The translations under genes were made by a program, and so were the position numbers. DNA of 64,000 nt from Eriocheir sinensis (lineage: Eukaryota > Arthropoda > Malacostraca > Decapoda > Varunidae): NCBI RefSeq assembly GCF_024679095.1, contig NC_066515.1, positions 22,277,717 through 22,341,716 of the forward strand, read 5' to 3'. Positions 1 through 49,667 of this stretch are shown in pieces. The notes below the pieces were generated by a model that ran no database searches, was not told the origin of the DNA, and saw only the letters and a list, made by a program, of their open reading frames with translations. Numbering within the stretch: the first letter of the stretch is position 1; the number at the start of each line of letters is the position of its first letter.

Positions 1-419
1 GTTCAAAGCAGTGTTAGTTGGGCTTTCTACACCTCTGAAGGCTATTTTTTCTTACAGTTAGTCACCTCAGGTTATTTGCCTTGGCCAATATTGTTCCTTT
101 AATTTCGAGGACGTGTTAGCTTTTTTTTATTTTTCTTACCGTTTCCACCATGTGTCAGGTATTCTAATACTGGCTCACATCAAGGATCTTGGTTCACATA
201 TTTACTTGTCATTTGCGTCATGAGTGGCAGCGTAATGGCGTGTTCCGGTACGAGTTCCAAAAAGAATCTGGTTATCAACGTGTCATCTCCACGTGTATGA
301 TAAAGAAAACTGGTCCGAACATTTGTTTGTTGTTTACCTCACTATAGTATGAATGTAGTAAATGGGTGGTCGGGGTCTCCATCCCCTCAGGGCCTTTGTG
401 TCCCTCTCCACAGCTATCA
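1..419. other. Intergenic, nothing recognised
   Basis: I see no coding exon, RNA gene or repeat family in this stretch. It is moderately AT-rich with short homopolymer T runs. Confidence 0.5.
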
Positions 420-805
420 GTCTGCCCGTGCATCCCGTCCTACTCCATGGCTGTGAAGCATGGACACTATGCAGAGACTTAAGGGTTTGTGTCGAGTCGG
501 CGATTACTCCGTGAGACTCTTGCAATGTCCGCGAGCGCCAACTCCGTCTTCAAGGGTATATGACATGCTACCCACGTCTACCTTGCTCGCCGGGTTGTAT
601 CTGTCTGTGAGTAACAATCCTGTGTGGAATAGGCCAAGGGGACCCCCACAGTGTTCGTGGATTAAGCAAGTCGATAGATCCTACTATGAAGTATGATGGG
701 AAGGGAAGCATGGATGAAGACTTGCTTGGAGGGACCCCTGAGGATGAGGTCGTAAGGTGGGTGAGACAACGCGCCCCTCTGCTTATGCCTCCGTTGATTG
801 ATTGA
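420..805 (+). repeat. Decayed non-LTR retrotransposon, reverse-transcriptase C-terminal fragment
   Basis: Conceptual translation in shifting frames gives the phrase VLLHGCEAWTL. Further on comes a segment reading NRPRGPPQCSWIKQVDRS, typical of the end of a LINE reverse-transcriptase protein (usually RPRGRPR..WL.QVDRS). Stops and frameshifts break it. It ends at about 790-810 in a short TGAT repeat, a likely 3' tail. A second, better preserved fragment of the same family lies at 45640-46140. The match is by recall of the family, not by search. Confidence 0.7.
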
Positions 806-1089
806 TTGATTAAATTCTATGTCTCGGTGGAAATTTCCGCAAGTTTCTTCATCATTTCCTCCACGTTCCCAAAATTAGAAACTGATTCATGCCATCTGTC
901 TTCATCCGTCCTTAGCGTGGATGTATTGCCATGATTGTTCCCCAGAATCCCCGGAAGTAACTTGTTTCCTCTGTGGTTTTGTTCTCCACGTATACATGGA
1001 GGACCTTTACGACTCGGCTCGCCTTGTGAATTGACGCCACGTGTGTTTGTCTGTGTGTCTGTTGTGCATCACTCAAGGGCAGGAAGGCA

Positions 1090-1091
<2 letters not shown>

Positions 1092-1146
<55 letters not shown>
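1092..1146. repeat. (TG)n microsatellite
   Basis: Perfect dinucleotide run of about 27 units. The VC-repeat and HT-repeat reading frames it creates are artefacts. Confidence 0.97.
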
Positions 1147-1148
<2 letters not shown>

Positions 1149-1622
1149 GGCCATCTCTGTTCTGTAGAGTCATGCAACACAATAAGCAGATTTAATATAC
1201 GTGTGAAGCTTCAGTCATGACTACCAAGTGCATTACTCTTTATTCTCTCCGCTCTTACTAACACCTCGACTCGAAAGGGTTACAAAACGTATTTCCTAAT
1301 AAGTACAGAGTGAGAAAAAAAATACACAGAATCCGCTGAGAACATGATTTGAGGTGGAGAGCAGTGGAAAAAGCCGGAAATGACTGATGATGCTAATTAC
1401 TCCTTTATATGTTGCTTTAGAGAGTGTTGGCGTACTAGTGATTTGCCTCGCCTTTGTTGTCAATGGTCTTCCCCCTTGACGTCATCCCGAGGTCACCCAG
1501 TACGAGGCGTTATGCACGGCTGTTTGTGTGACATTGGCGACATGAAGACAAACAAATTAAGATGGAAATTATGTTTAGCGTGTTATTTCCTGCCTGTCTT
1601 GTCTGGCTGCTTCACACGCATA

Positions 1623-1625
<3 letters not shown>

Positions 1626-1704
<79 letters not shown>

Positions 1705-1806
1705 GGGGGGGGATAAAACTTCGACAGGCCTTGTGATTACGAAGGGGAATTTTGTCAAGGCCAGAATATACGCGCGTGCTTGAGAGAGAGAGAGAGAGAG
1801 AGAGAG
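1626..1806. repeat. (CT)n and (GA)n microsatellites
   Basis: A perfect (CT)n run covers about 1626-1701. A shorter (GA)n run follows at about 1783-1806. The two are complementary and only about 80 bp apart, so they form an imperfect inverted repeat. Confidence 0.95.
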
Positions 1807-2345
1807 TCGTCAAGTACGTAGGTAATGTTTAAATATTCTTCTTCCTCCTCCTCCTCCTCCTCGAGTTATTGCGCTTACTAATCCCTCATATCTTTCTTTT
1901 TTTATCCTCTTTTTGTATAGTAAAGAAATGCAACACGGACGCCTTTCCCTTCCCTATTATCCACCACCGAGAAACACACAGAACACTAATATACGGAGGT
2001 TTAAGTCTATCTTGATCTTAAAAAAAAGTGCCGGGAGTGTTACATTTGTGCTGACCAATGACGAGTTGACGACACCCACAAGCGCTTCTGACCTTCTGCT
2101 GTCTGGCTGCTGCAGTGGCGCCAAGTCAGCGGCTCCCACAGCTCTTTTAAGAACTAGTAACTCTTATGGAGATTGTTGGCGTGAGAAGACTTAACATGAC
2201 GCAGGGGGAGGCTTTGTAGGCCCAGGGAATAATATGCATGATGGGAAGAGGGATAGGAGAGGATAGGATGGTGTTAGGAGGAGAGAATGGGATGATGTTA
2301 ATAGGAAATGGGTAATAGGGATGAAAGATTGTGATGGAAAGGAGG

Positions 2346-2750
<405 letters not shown>

Positions 2751-2830
2751 CCATCATAACCCTGCTTCCTCTTCTTCCCTTTATTGCTGTTGTTGTTATT
2801 CTTATTATTATCCTTATTCTTGCAGACTCC

Positions 2831-2859
2831 TTACGTTCTTATGTTTTTATGTTCTTATT
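2831..2859 (-). repeat. Short fragment of the ATAAGAAC-type interspersed repeat
   Basis: The minus strand reads AATAAGAACATAAAAACATA, matching the start of the element seen on the plus strand at 13156-13250. Only about 30 bp are present, so chance similarity cannot be excluded. Confidence 0.4.
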
Positions 2860-3121
2860 ATAAAATGTTGATATAAGTATTGATATCATTACTGTCATCA
2901 TCATCACCGTCTCGTACTATTGCCTTCCCCATTAAGTTTCGTTTCGTTGTGCCTTCGTGCGTAATGTCGCCCTTCAACAACGCGTCTCGGGGCAAAATTC
3001 CATCACGTAGACGTCTTGGCGGCAAGCACAGAGGGAGAGAATATGCCGGGGATGGGAGGCCGAGCGGAGGAGGCGGGGAAACTATGTTGACTCCCGCCGA
3101 TGCCCACACATTGACCCCGTG

Positions 3122-3122
<1 letters not shown>

Positions 3123-3178
<56 letters not shown>
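3123..3178. repeat. (CT)n microsatellite
   Basis: Perfect dinucleotide run of about 28 units. Confidence 0.95.
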
Positions 3179-3180
<2 letters not shown>

Positions 3181-3478
3181 CGCTAGCACTTGAGTAGAGG
3201 GAAATGAACCTGCCCAGTGAGTTTTGTTATTTTTTCTCTTCCAAACATCTGACAAACACGTTAAGAGACCCGGTTGATTTTTTTTCCAGGTGGAGGAAAA
3301 TGGAAGTGTTTATTTGTTTTTATTTACTTTTTTTTTCTTTTTTCTTCAGTCTCTTCCTCCTCCTCCGCTGCCTCTGAAAAGGTGAAGTTACGCCTCCGTG
3401 GATTCGCTTCGCCTCCTCTGCTTTCTCTGCTGATCTGCTGTTGCTTATAGGGACTGTTCGGGTACCTACTTAGTTGTT

Positions 3479-3641
3479 GTTGCTGTTATTGTTGATGTTG
3501 ATGTTTCTTTTGTTTTTATTGTTGTTGTTTTGCCTTTGTTGTTGTTGTTTTGCCTTTGTTGTTGTTGTTTTGCTTTTGTTGTTGTTGTTGTTACTACTAC
3601 TACTACTACTACTACTACCACTACTACTATAAAAAAAAACA

Positions 3642-3676
<35 letters not shown>
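3479..3676. repeat. GTT-rich minisatellite followed by (ACT)n
   Basis: A unit of about 20 bp (GTTGTTGTTGTTTTGCCTTT) occurs three times at about 3520-3580. It runs into (TAC)n at about 3590-3628, an A-run, and a second (TAC)n at about 3643-3676. Confidence 0.85.
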
Positions 3677-3679
3677 TTT

Positions 3680-4270
3680 TTATTGTTATTGTCCCATACC
3701 GTCCATGGGGCCTCAGAGTCAACAATATGCCAACATATACGGCATGAAAGGTAGTATAATGAAGTCTCTCGGCATGTTGTGTATTCCGTGTTGTCCTTGG
3801 TGGTGTTGCTGGGTATGGCTGGAGGGGTGCAGGGGCTGTGACACTGCTAAGGTAGGCTCACCCGGGTAGAGCCACCGAGAGGTAGAGCGAAATCCATGGA
3901 AAACAAACAAACATCAACTTGAGCTGGCACTGCTATCAAAGCGGGGAAACCCCCCACAAAGATTGAGGATGAAAAGAAAAGAAAATTACAGTTGAGGTAT
4001 TTTGTTCGAGGGGAAACCACTCCCGGAAAATACGCTCCCGCCTGCACTTACACACACAGAAAAAAAAAGATAAAGAAAAAAGACATAAAAAATACACGAA
4101 AGAAAACAAAAAAGGGAAGGATCTCAACCACGCCGCCTGCCACGTGAGTCGAGAAAGCCAGTAGGGAGCTCCAGGCAATGACGAGACAGACCGACGGAGG
4201 AGGGAGGGAAGGAGGGAAGGGGGGCGTGGCGTGGGGAAGAATGTGTTACGGGGTGATGCGTATTGCGTAG
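3680..4270. other. Intergenic, nothing recognised
   Basis: No exon or repeat family recognised. Several A-rich and purine-rich runs are present, and the only open frames are short and of biased composition. Confidence 0.4.
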
Positions 4271-4273
4271 TAG

Positions 4274-4275
<2 letters not shown>

Positions 4276-4322
<47 letters not shown>
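4276..4322. repeat. (GA)n microsatellite
   Basis: Perfect purine dinucleotide run of about 23 units. Confidence 0.95.
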
Positions 4323-4323
<1 letters not shown>

Positions 4324-4511
4324 CTTATAGAGAAATGGAAAATGGAGAGGAACTAGGTAAATTTGATGAACGGATTACGGAGAACAGCGGAACTTTATGT
4401 AGAGAAGAAAGAAGAGAAGAAGGAGGACAACAAAAAAAGAAGGAATAGGAGGAGGAGGAGGAGGAGGCGGAGCATTTTAAGAGGAGGAGATAGCTGGCGC
4501 CTCTTAAATCT

Positions 4512-4710
4512 GGAAGAAGGGGGGCTGGGGGGGTTGGGGAGGGTCCTGTATTGAGGGGAAGATGGGGAGAGTCATGGGCTGGGGGAGGGGGGAGGTGGGG
4601 AAGAACATAGCTTAGGGAAGGGGGGTTGGGAGGGCCATGGGGTGGAGGGGAGGGCCAGGAGTTAGAGGGGGGGAGGTGGGGAGGGTCATAGGCTAGGGGG
4701 AGGGGGGTCA
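4512..4710 (+). repeat. G-rich degenerate minisatellite with G-quadruplex potential
   Basis: About 200 bp made of imperfect units of about 35-45 bp, each with several runs of four to seven G separated by short spacers. Recurrent words are GGGGGAGGTGGGGA and GGGAGGGTCAT. Dense G-runs on one strand meet the usual pattern for G-quadruplex formation, but no structure is shown here. Confidence 0.75.
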
Positions 4711-4719
4711 TCACGTGGC

Positions 4720-5509
<790 letters not shown>

Positions 5510-5724
5510 GTGACATTGTATATCGGCTCAGTTATTACAGTAGGTTACACCCTAGTCTCTCACACTAAGACATGCAAAGCCGCCATGCAGAGAGATTTGT
5601 GTAACATTTCTGCTTGGTCTGATAGGTAGGATATACCCTACAACATAAATGTCCCAGATTCTTCAAGTGAGAACGAGAAATATGAAGTTTGATTATGGAA
5701 TGTGTGGCGTAGAGATCTAAAGCG

Positions 5725-5963
5725 TTAAAGCGTGTTAAGAGTCAGCATCGTTCCAAACCTAAAATTCAAGTAACAATTCAATGAAGCAGCAAATAAAGCA
5801 AACAGAATGTTGGACTTCTTGAACGTAGACTTCTCGTTCAAGAACAGAGATCTGATATTATGACAACACAACTGTTTAATCAGACCCTATTGGGCCTATT
5901 TCGAGTACGCGGTTGCCTGTAGTTTGGGTCTTCAGTCTACACATATTGCGAAGGAAATTTGTG

Positions 5964-5965
<2 letters not shown>
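5725..5965 (+). repeat. Decayed LINE (CR1/Jockey-like) reverse-transcriptase fragment
   Basis: Translation over several frames gives pieces such as NEAANKANRML, FSFKNRDLIL, FEYAV and LQSTHIAKEI, the usual order at the end of a CR1/Jockey-type reverse transcriptase. Stops and frameshifts show it is dead. A (CT)n run begins immediately after it. Assigned from remembered family motifs. Confidence 0.65.
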
Positions 5966-5968
<3 letters not shown>

Positions 5969-6057
<89 letters not shown>

Positions 6058-6188
6058 AATCAAGGGTATAGTACGAAGAGGAAGTGGGTTAGCGGTGAGG
6101 TACAGGTGGGGAATAGGAAAGACAGTAGGAGTGTACAGTTGTATGGTGTAGGTTCGTTAGTTGTTCTCCATCGCCAGCGAAAAAGTAG

Positions 6189-6244
<56 letters not shown>
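5969..6244. repeat. Two (CT)n microsatellites
   Basis: Runs at about 5969-6051 and 6191-6244, separated by about 140 bp of unique sequence. Confidence 0.95.
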
Positions 6245-6246
<2 letters not shown>

Positions 6247-6397
6247 ATCTATCTCTCTTTCTCAGCAAGATTAATCAGTTTTCCTTCTCGCTCAACACCC
6301 TTTCAACAGTCGAAGGTGAAGAAAAAAGAAAAAGAAAATGATTATATTATATCAAACAGGAGATACGGTTTCCGGTAAACATCTCCAGCTGGTCAAG

Positions 6398-6493
6398 ACG
6401 TCATGCAGTTATTACGTCAGTCACTACGTCACGAGCGGCAGGCTTCTCGTTGCCATGGCGACGTTTGGCAACAGTGTCGCGGGTGCTAGGCAA
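6398..6493 (+). promoter_or_regulatory. Candidate promoter with RFX X-box and CRE-like sites
   Basis: Positions 6449-6462 read GTTGCCATGGCGAC, which fits the X-box consensus RYYNYY-N(1-3)-RRNRAC bound by RFX factors. Two further GGCAAC half-sites follow at about 6467-6472 and 6488-6493. Just upstream are three ACGTCA words at 6398-6403, 6414-6419 and 6426-6431, resembling half CRE/ATF sites. RFX X-boxes are established regulators of ciliary genes, and this cluster lies about 0.7 kb upstream of the dynein start codon on the same strand. That it drives the dynein gene is inference. Confidence 0.6.
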
Positions 6494-6601
6494 CGAGGGA
6501 GTCTGTTATCCCTTCCACGGAGCAGAAATTACGCGAATAATCACGCTTCATTATAGCCTCGAGTGATGTGTTGGAGTCCTCGCGTACTTGAGTAACATAA
6601 G
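6494..6601 (+). other. Possible non-coding first exon of the dynein gene
   Basis: A good donor (AAG then GTGAGT, intron from 6602) follows the X-box cluster by about 110 bp. Candidate acceptors occur before the start codon at 7166, including a long T-tract ending in AG at about 7008. No transcript is available, so the exon is a guess from splice-site quality and position. Confidence 0.3.
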
Positions 6602-7165
6602 GTGAGTGTGATCCGTAAGCTGCCTTGTTTGTTTAGGCTCGATACTACTCCACCGTGCATAATTTAGTGGAACATTCATAATTTATTTATTTCGTGTAAT
6701 GTGCCGGGACTTGCATACCTGAGTAACGTGGGAAAGTAAGGTGCTGTGCAGGTATGGTTTGTTGTCTTCCAGTGTTCTTCCGTCATGCATAAATTAAGGA
6801 AATGATTTGTTTTTCTTATCTTCTCCAGTGATGTGTTAGTGTTTTTGCTTGTTATGGGTAAGGGTCGAAGGTGAGGTTGTGCTCTGTTCAGGTGATCGGC
6901 CTAATTGGTTTGAAAACGGTTGTGGTGAAGTAAAATTCCCTCTCTGTTCTATATTCCCTATTTACTTATGTTCACTGTTTCTTTTTTTTTCTTTTTTTTT
7001 TTTTTTTAGCTGACTGCATGTTCTTTTCTCGATCATCATCTCTATTTTGACTTCAAGAAACACGGTAAAGAAAATCCATGGGAAAAACTGTGATAAACTA
7101 GACTTACCTTGAGTTCACCCATTGTCACTCAAACCAGCACGAGTCACATTCCGTTGACCTTCAGG

Positions 7166-44514
<37,349 letters not shown>

Positions 44515-44711
44515 GTTTTGTCCTGGACTTTCTCCGTCCTCGTCTCCATTGCTGCCACCCAGGAAGCAGAATGTGTTGCTTCAAAATTTTATTTTTTACT
44601 TTGTAATTATAATTATACTCAACTGTTTTATTTTTTACGTTCTGAGCTCGCCACTGTGTAACACTCAAGGCAATTTTAATTCAGTCCATCCATGTATACA
44701 TTTTCAATATA

Positions 44712-45412
44712 CAGTAATCCCTCCCGTATCCGAACTGCCATTTTTCGAGCCTCGCCATTACTCGAACTGGCTTCTGGTATGTTTAACTGCCAATTTAACA
44801 TGCACCTGTGTAGATGCCCTGCACATTATTTGACAAATCAAGATTTACATGTATTGAACCACTCGTGCTTCCTGATTCACCTGTTTGCTGCTTGGTTTCA
44901 CGCATGGTGCTTCCCGCCTCCTCCCTAAACCGTGTATCGGCCCAGTGGGTCTCTGCCCCAAAATTCTACTCACTCGATGCCTGGGACGAGCACTTTACAG
45001 TACTGGTACTGAGACATTTGATGCCGATACCAGTACCATTAAGCAGGTATAGTTGGTTTTAAAAATTATTATTATTTATATTTTCAACACACACACACAC
45101 ACACACACATGTATTGTTATTATTTATTATTATATGATTTATGTATATTGTGGACCCCCTTCCATCCTTTCCAAATAAAAATAACAGCACCCGAGTGGTG
45201 GATTGGAGACAGTATCCAAATCTCTATCCGAATACTCCCACATCCGAACATTTTTTTTTTTACAGCAGAGGAAACAGCTCAAGGGCAAAAAAAGTAAACA
45301 GTAATGAAAAAAAAGCCCACTACTCACTGCTCCTATAATAGCGTTCAGAGGAGTGGCCGAAAGATTGTCAATTTCGGGAGGTGCGATAGATGCGATACAG
45401 GAGGGATTACTG
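44712..45412. mobile_element. pogo/Tigger-like MITE just after the dynein stop
   Basis: The ends are CAGTAATCCCTCCCGTATC (left) and CAGTAATCCCTCCTGTATC (right, complement), at least 19 bp with one mismatch. The CAGTAATCCCTC start is what I recall for pogo/Tigger-type MITEs. The left flank is TA, while the right flank is TG, so the TA duplication has decayed. The element holds an (AC)n run at about 45085-45108. It starts about 200 bp after the dynein stop codon and may lie in the 3' UTR. Confidence 0.65.
45174..45179 (+). terminator. Possible polyadenylation signal AATAAA for the dynein gene
   Basis: First plain AATAAA that I see downstream of the dynein stop, 660 nt away and inside the MITE. 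It may be fortuitous. Confidence 0.25.
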
Positions 45413-45639
45413 TGTTACCTCCTTGTGGTTTTCCTTTCTTTAGAGGGTTCATGCTGTAAATAATGTAACACTGAATACCTTCATCCTTTATTGCATGATC
45501 GAGTGGTGTAGACACTGGTGGACTGACAACAACCATGGATAATACCAGATAGTAATTATCAACTTTAAGGCTCCTAATAAGATTAGAATCCCTATGAACA
45601 AGCAAGCAATAGAAATTCCACGTGAAATCAGTCAACAAG

Positions 45640-46140
45640 AGGAGTATCTCTCTAGTCACATTAAGTTGGTATATGCTTTGCAACTGTATGGCTGTGAGAC
45701 ATGACACTGAATAGGGACTCGGAGAGGCGTGTCGATACCTTTGGTATCAAGTGCCTTCGAAGGATAATGGAGTATCGCTGGAATGACTTCCTGCTGAACC
45801 AGTGACTACTTCATGAAACTGAATAGAGGCCTGTTACCAGCTTAGTTCGTGAACGGCAACTCTAGCTATATGGGTGTGTGGCACGCCTCCCGGACGTCGA
45901 TCCTGCTTGTAGGGTTGTTTTTGTACGAGACAACCTTGAGTGGAGGAGACCAAGGGGACGCCCACGTAACTCATGGCTGGAGCAAGTTGATCGATCCTGC
46001 CAAGAGTGGTTTAGAATGGAAATGGTAGCTGCATGGGGGTCGCTCATGGTGACTCGGGGAAGGAGGTGGCGGGTGAGTGAAGTGATGCACCCCCTGGTGT
46101 ATGGTCCCCATTTTTTAGTTAATAGCACCCCAAGGTCCTG
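45640..46140 (+). repeat. Decayed LINE reverse-transcriptase C-terminal fragment
   Basis: Broken frames give QLYGCETXH-like wording, FGIKCLRRIMEYRWNDFLLN, then RLPDVDPACRVVFVRDN and LEWRRPRGRPRNSWLEQVDR. This order is typical of an abundant LINE family in arthropod genomes. It is the same family as 420-805. The last part is open for 87 codons (45878-46141) but has no start of its own, so I do not call it a gene. Confidence 0.75.
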
Positions 46141-46177
46141 ACCACACCATGACTCAGCAGACAACCCTTCAGGAGTG

Positions 46178-47574
46178 CTATGCTTTGTAGACCTGAAGGA
46201 GGCAGAGACACATACTGTAGTCACTCCTGTAGAGCGACACATAGCGCCCTCTCAGTGTGGTGGTTCCCCCGAGGAGCAGCTCCTCTCCGGCCTGAGGAGA
46301 CCCTTCGTAGGTCATCATGAGTGTGTCTTCCTTGCTGCCCATGTCACCAACCTGTGGGAGGGAAAGTGACATAAATGTGGGATTGTGGTTGAAAGTAGTA
46401 GAAAGAATTAGGAGATACATCCAAGTGGAATCATTACTCTATGAGTCTATATAGAAATAAAGTAAGTTGACAAATTTATTAAGATAATGAAAAGTCACGT
46501 ACCCTGATCTTTACCCCCTCGAAGTAGCTGGGAAAGTGTTCAGAGACCTTGACGACGATGGTTGTGACTGGCATCGTGTTGCCTAAATCCACAATGAGGT
46601 AGGATGTGAGGCTAAGCGCTGAGCAGAAACAGTCGTATTTGGTGACCTCGCACCTGGACCCACTCACCTGTCCACCATGGTTGAGAGGAAGAAAACGATG
46701 AAGAAATGAAACAGAAAGACAAGTGTAATTCAGTATCAGTTGAAGTAAACAAAAAAAAAGTTACTTTTGAATGTAAAAGGAAGGTAAAAAGGAAATATAC
46801 GTAATCAGTCGCCTTTCATTAGAGCTAATTAGAAACTGAAAATGCTGAGGAGAGAATTCCATTATAACATGCTTGAGAAAGTTAAAATAAATGACTTTCC
46901 ACCGGATTGAATGATTGCATTGAGGCCTCACGCCGTAAAAGAACGCCATGCCAAGGGTGAAAGAGAAATATAAATGCTTTCCAGTCCGCCGAACAGTAAA
47001 TGCCTGCCTGATATAAAGATGTACTGCGAGAAAGTGAAGAGTGGGAACGTTTATGATTGTGAAACAGTGACTCAGGGGGGTAAGAGATGTCAAACTATGA
47101 TAATCTTATTTACCACAGGGATATTATGCATTGTAACTTTACACTTGTCATTAGCTCCGAGTAATTTTCCTAGTTGGCATCATACTGACAGCCCCATGTA
47201 GTGGTCAATATAGTGAAATGAAGAAAGAAGCACAGAGGCTACACAGTACTAGGTTCAGTGTGTGAGAGAATAGCCAAAGTGAGGTGATGGCCCTCGGGTG
47301 TGTTGGTCACGATGGCTATCAACATAAATTAAACTATGCTCTACTTATGTACGATGTGTTTGTGTGCTCACGCGTTTATTGAAGGGAATATAAACGATGT
47401 CTAAGATTTACATATACCAAAAAGGTCCCTCAAATGATAATATCATTCCTAATTTATAACTGATCTGTGATTTTCCCGTCCCGTAAGAAACTGTAAATTA
47501 TAAGTAAAGTATTCGGTCACGGAACCCTCTTTTTACTTCTTCCTGCGTGTGTGTGAGTGTGTGTGTGTGTGTGA

Positions 47575-47657
<83 letters not shown>

Positions 47658-49667
47658 GTTACCATTTGATCACTTCCGGTAGATTTAATGATATACTCTG
47701 ATTTATTCTCAACGACATCTTGATGTGTCCGCCTTCATCATTGTGACACTGGCTATTTCAAGTGCGGGGTTCATTCTTTGTCGCGAAGGGAGGGAAGGAG
47801 ACTCAGAATTAAGATTTCCACATCAGATGATGAACTTGTAGCATTTACACTTTGATTGAATGCTGCTTCGATCATGAATCAGGAAATTTTCGGACATAAT
47901 TACTGGAAACCACTGCCGTCGTAGGGTTATCAGAGTTTAGTGCAGCCATACATCGATGTGTACCGCTTGGAAACCCTCCTGTGTAGGCTGCCCGCGTGTG
48001 TGGGACTCGTGAGGTTCGGGATGCCTGCTGAGGAGCGTTAGAGCCTGTCAGACACTTCAGATCACATGCTATTAAGAAAACAAAGCATCTAATCAGAACC
48101 CCTAATCATGGAGAAGTATGTTCTTGATTGAATAATTCATAACGGCGGGTTATTGATTGTGGCCGGGGTGAGGGAGGGGCGTCAGCCATCACTGTAGAAT
48201 GGCGGCGTCTCAAAGGAATCGAAGCGTTCCTGCGTGCGTGCGTGATGAAACAGCAGAGGATGATGAATCTCCGGCTCGATCCCTTACAGTTTGTGCTTAC
48301 GTACTTTAGCTTTGATTTTTTAATGTTTATGAATTTCATGTAGGTATGCTGTTTTCGGAATATGTAGGCTTTATATGTTACGAAGCATTCAGCGTTCTCG
48401 AACACAACTAATTCACGGGTTAGTTTGGTTTGGGGTAGACCATACATATAGTTTATTATTTTGTTCATCATGCTCAAGAGGCCGATTGGTGACCTGGTGA
48501 CCTGCCCTAGAAAAGAAAAGGGACAATACTAATGTTACAGTCTCGGTAATGGGACAATGACAGTATTTTCCAGAGCACCCCGCGTAGTTTCGAAGCTACA
48601 CCCGAGCGTCTTCACTCAGGGACCACATACCCGTAGAGAGATTGGGAATAGTATCATGCTTCCTGGTCAACATCTCTGCCTCAACTCACCACGGTGGAGC
48701 CATCGGCGTACTTTGCGTCCCATTTGCCGTTGACCCTCACTGACTTGCCCCTCGCCAGGTCTTCGCCAGTGGGCCGTGATGGGAGGAAGGGCGCGAAGCA
48801 GGAGCCGTTGGATGCCTGCTGGAGTGTCCTGGACCCGCTGGGCACGGCCAAAGCGTTCACCAAAACACAACTGCTGTCTGGAACCACAGATCGACATGTC
48901 TCGTTTTGCATGACGTTTTAAATTTGAGAGCGTGTGGAGAAAAAAAAAATGTAGGCAGCACTTGAAAAGAACAATCAAATGGTGTATAAAATCTTAAAAA
49001 TTGATATGTTCAGATGAATTTTTGGCAAGAGACAAGATATACAAGGAATTAACTGAGCTCTCAAAATCATAATACTTGTACGAAAAGGTTACCGCACGGC
49101 TGCCCTTACCTAAGATGCAGAAGGCCGTGCAGGCAGTGTTCGAGAGGCAATGATGGGCACAGATGAAGGAGGACGGGGTCGAGCCGAAGGGCTGGGGCAC
49201 GTTGGTCAAGTGGCAGTTCGTGACCACTTTGCTAGGCACCTCCATCTGAAGCGAATGTGGGAAAAATGGAGATCAGAAAGACTGAGAAAAAAACAACAAC
49301 ATTGCACCATCACTGCTGTCTCCATCACTGGGTCATCAGACTTACGAAGATAAATTATTTATAAGCACGAAAAAAAAAAATAGAGATCGAATGCAAATAA
49401 AATCCTTCCTTGTGCTGATCCTGCTCGCCTTTGTTGGCTCATTCAGGCTCTTCAGAATACGGACAACTGTGTAATTATCTATTAGCTCCTCAGAAAAAGG
49501 TGAAGAAAGGTAATCACAAATCTGCAAGGATGAACTAGTGTCTCAGCTTCAAGTCTCACATATACCTTCTCAAACATGATGGCGGCAGGGAGACGCTGGA
49601 ACTGAAGAAAGCAAAGAAAGAACGAGAAACATAAACCTAGGCGCTGCTTCGATCCCCGTGGGCACAT
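46178..49667 (-). CDS. Secreted PAN/apple plus F5/8C (fucolectin-like) protein, five exons
   Basis: Minus-strand exons in order: 49667-49566, 49245-49110, 48877-48690, 46667-46503, 46351-46178. Phases fit throughout and give 254 residues. Residues 1 to about 28 are a signal peptide with a hydrophobic core (LGLCFSFFLCFL). Residues about 40-95 hold a six-Cys pattern, C-x17-C-x3-C-x5-C-x3-C and a later C, typical of PAN/apple domains. The rest resembles a galactose-binding F5/8C or fucolectin domain: DLARGKSV, SYLIVDLGN, EGVKIRV, LRGRYVSLYR and a final CLLQVY. F5/8C domains bind glycans or lipids, so an extracellular recognition role is inferred. An upstream in-frame ATG at 49709 would add 14 residues but bury the signal peptide. 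Intron 3 (2.0 kb) contains a (GT)n(GA)n tract. Confidence 0.75.
47546..47655. repeat. (GT)n-(GA)n compound microsatellite
   Basis: GT units with GAGT interruptions lead into about 34 GA units, inside intron 3 of the minus-strand gene. Confidence 0.93.

Noticed and set aside
45878..46141. Independent small gene
   Set aside because: Sequence matches the end of a LINE reverse-transcriptase protein and the upstream part of that frame is broken.
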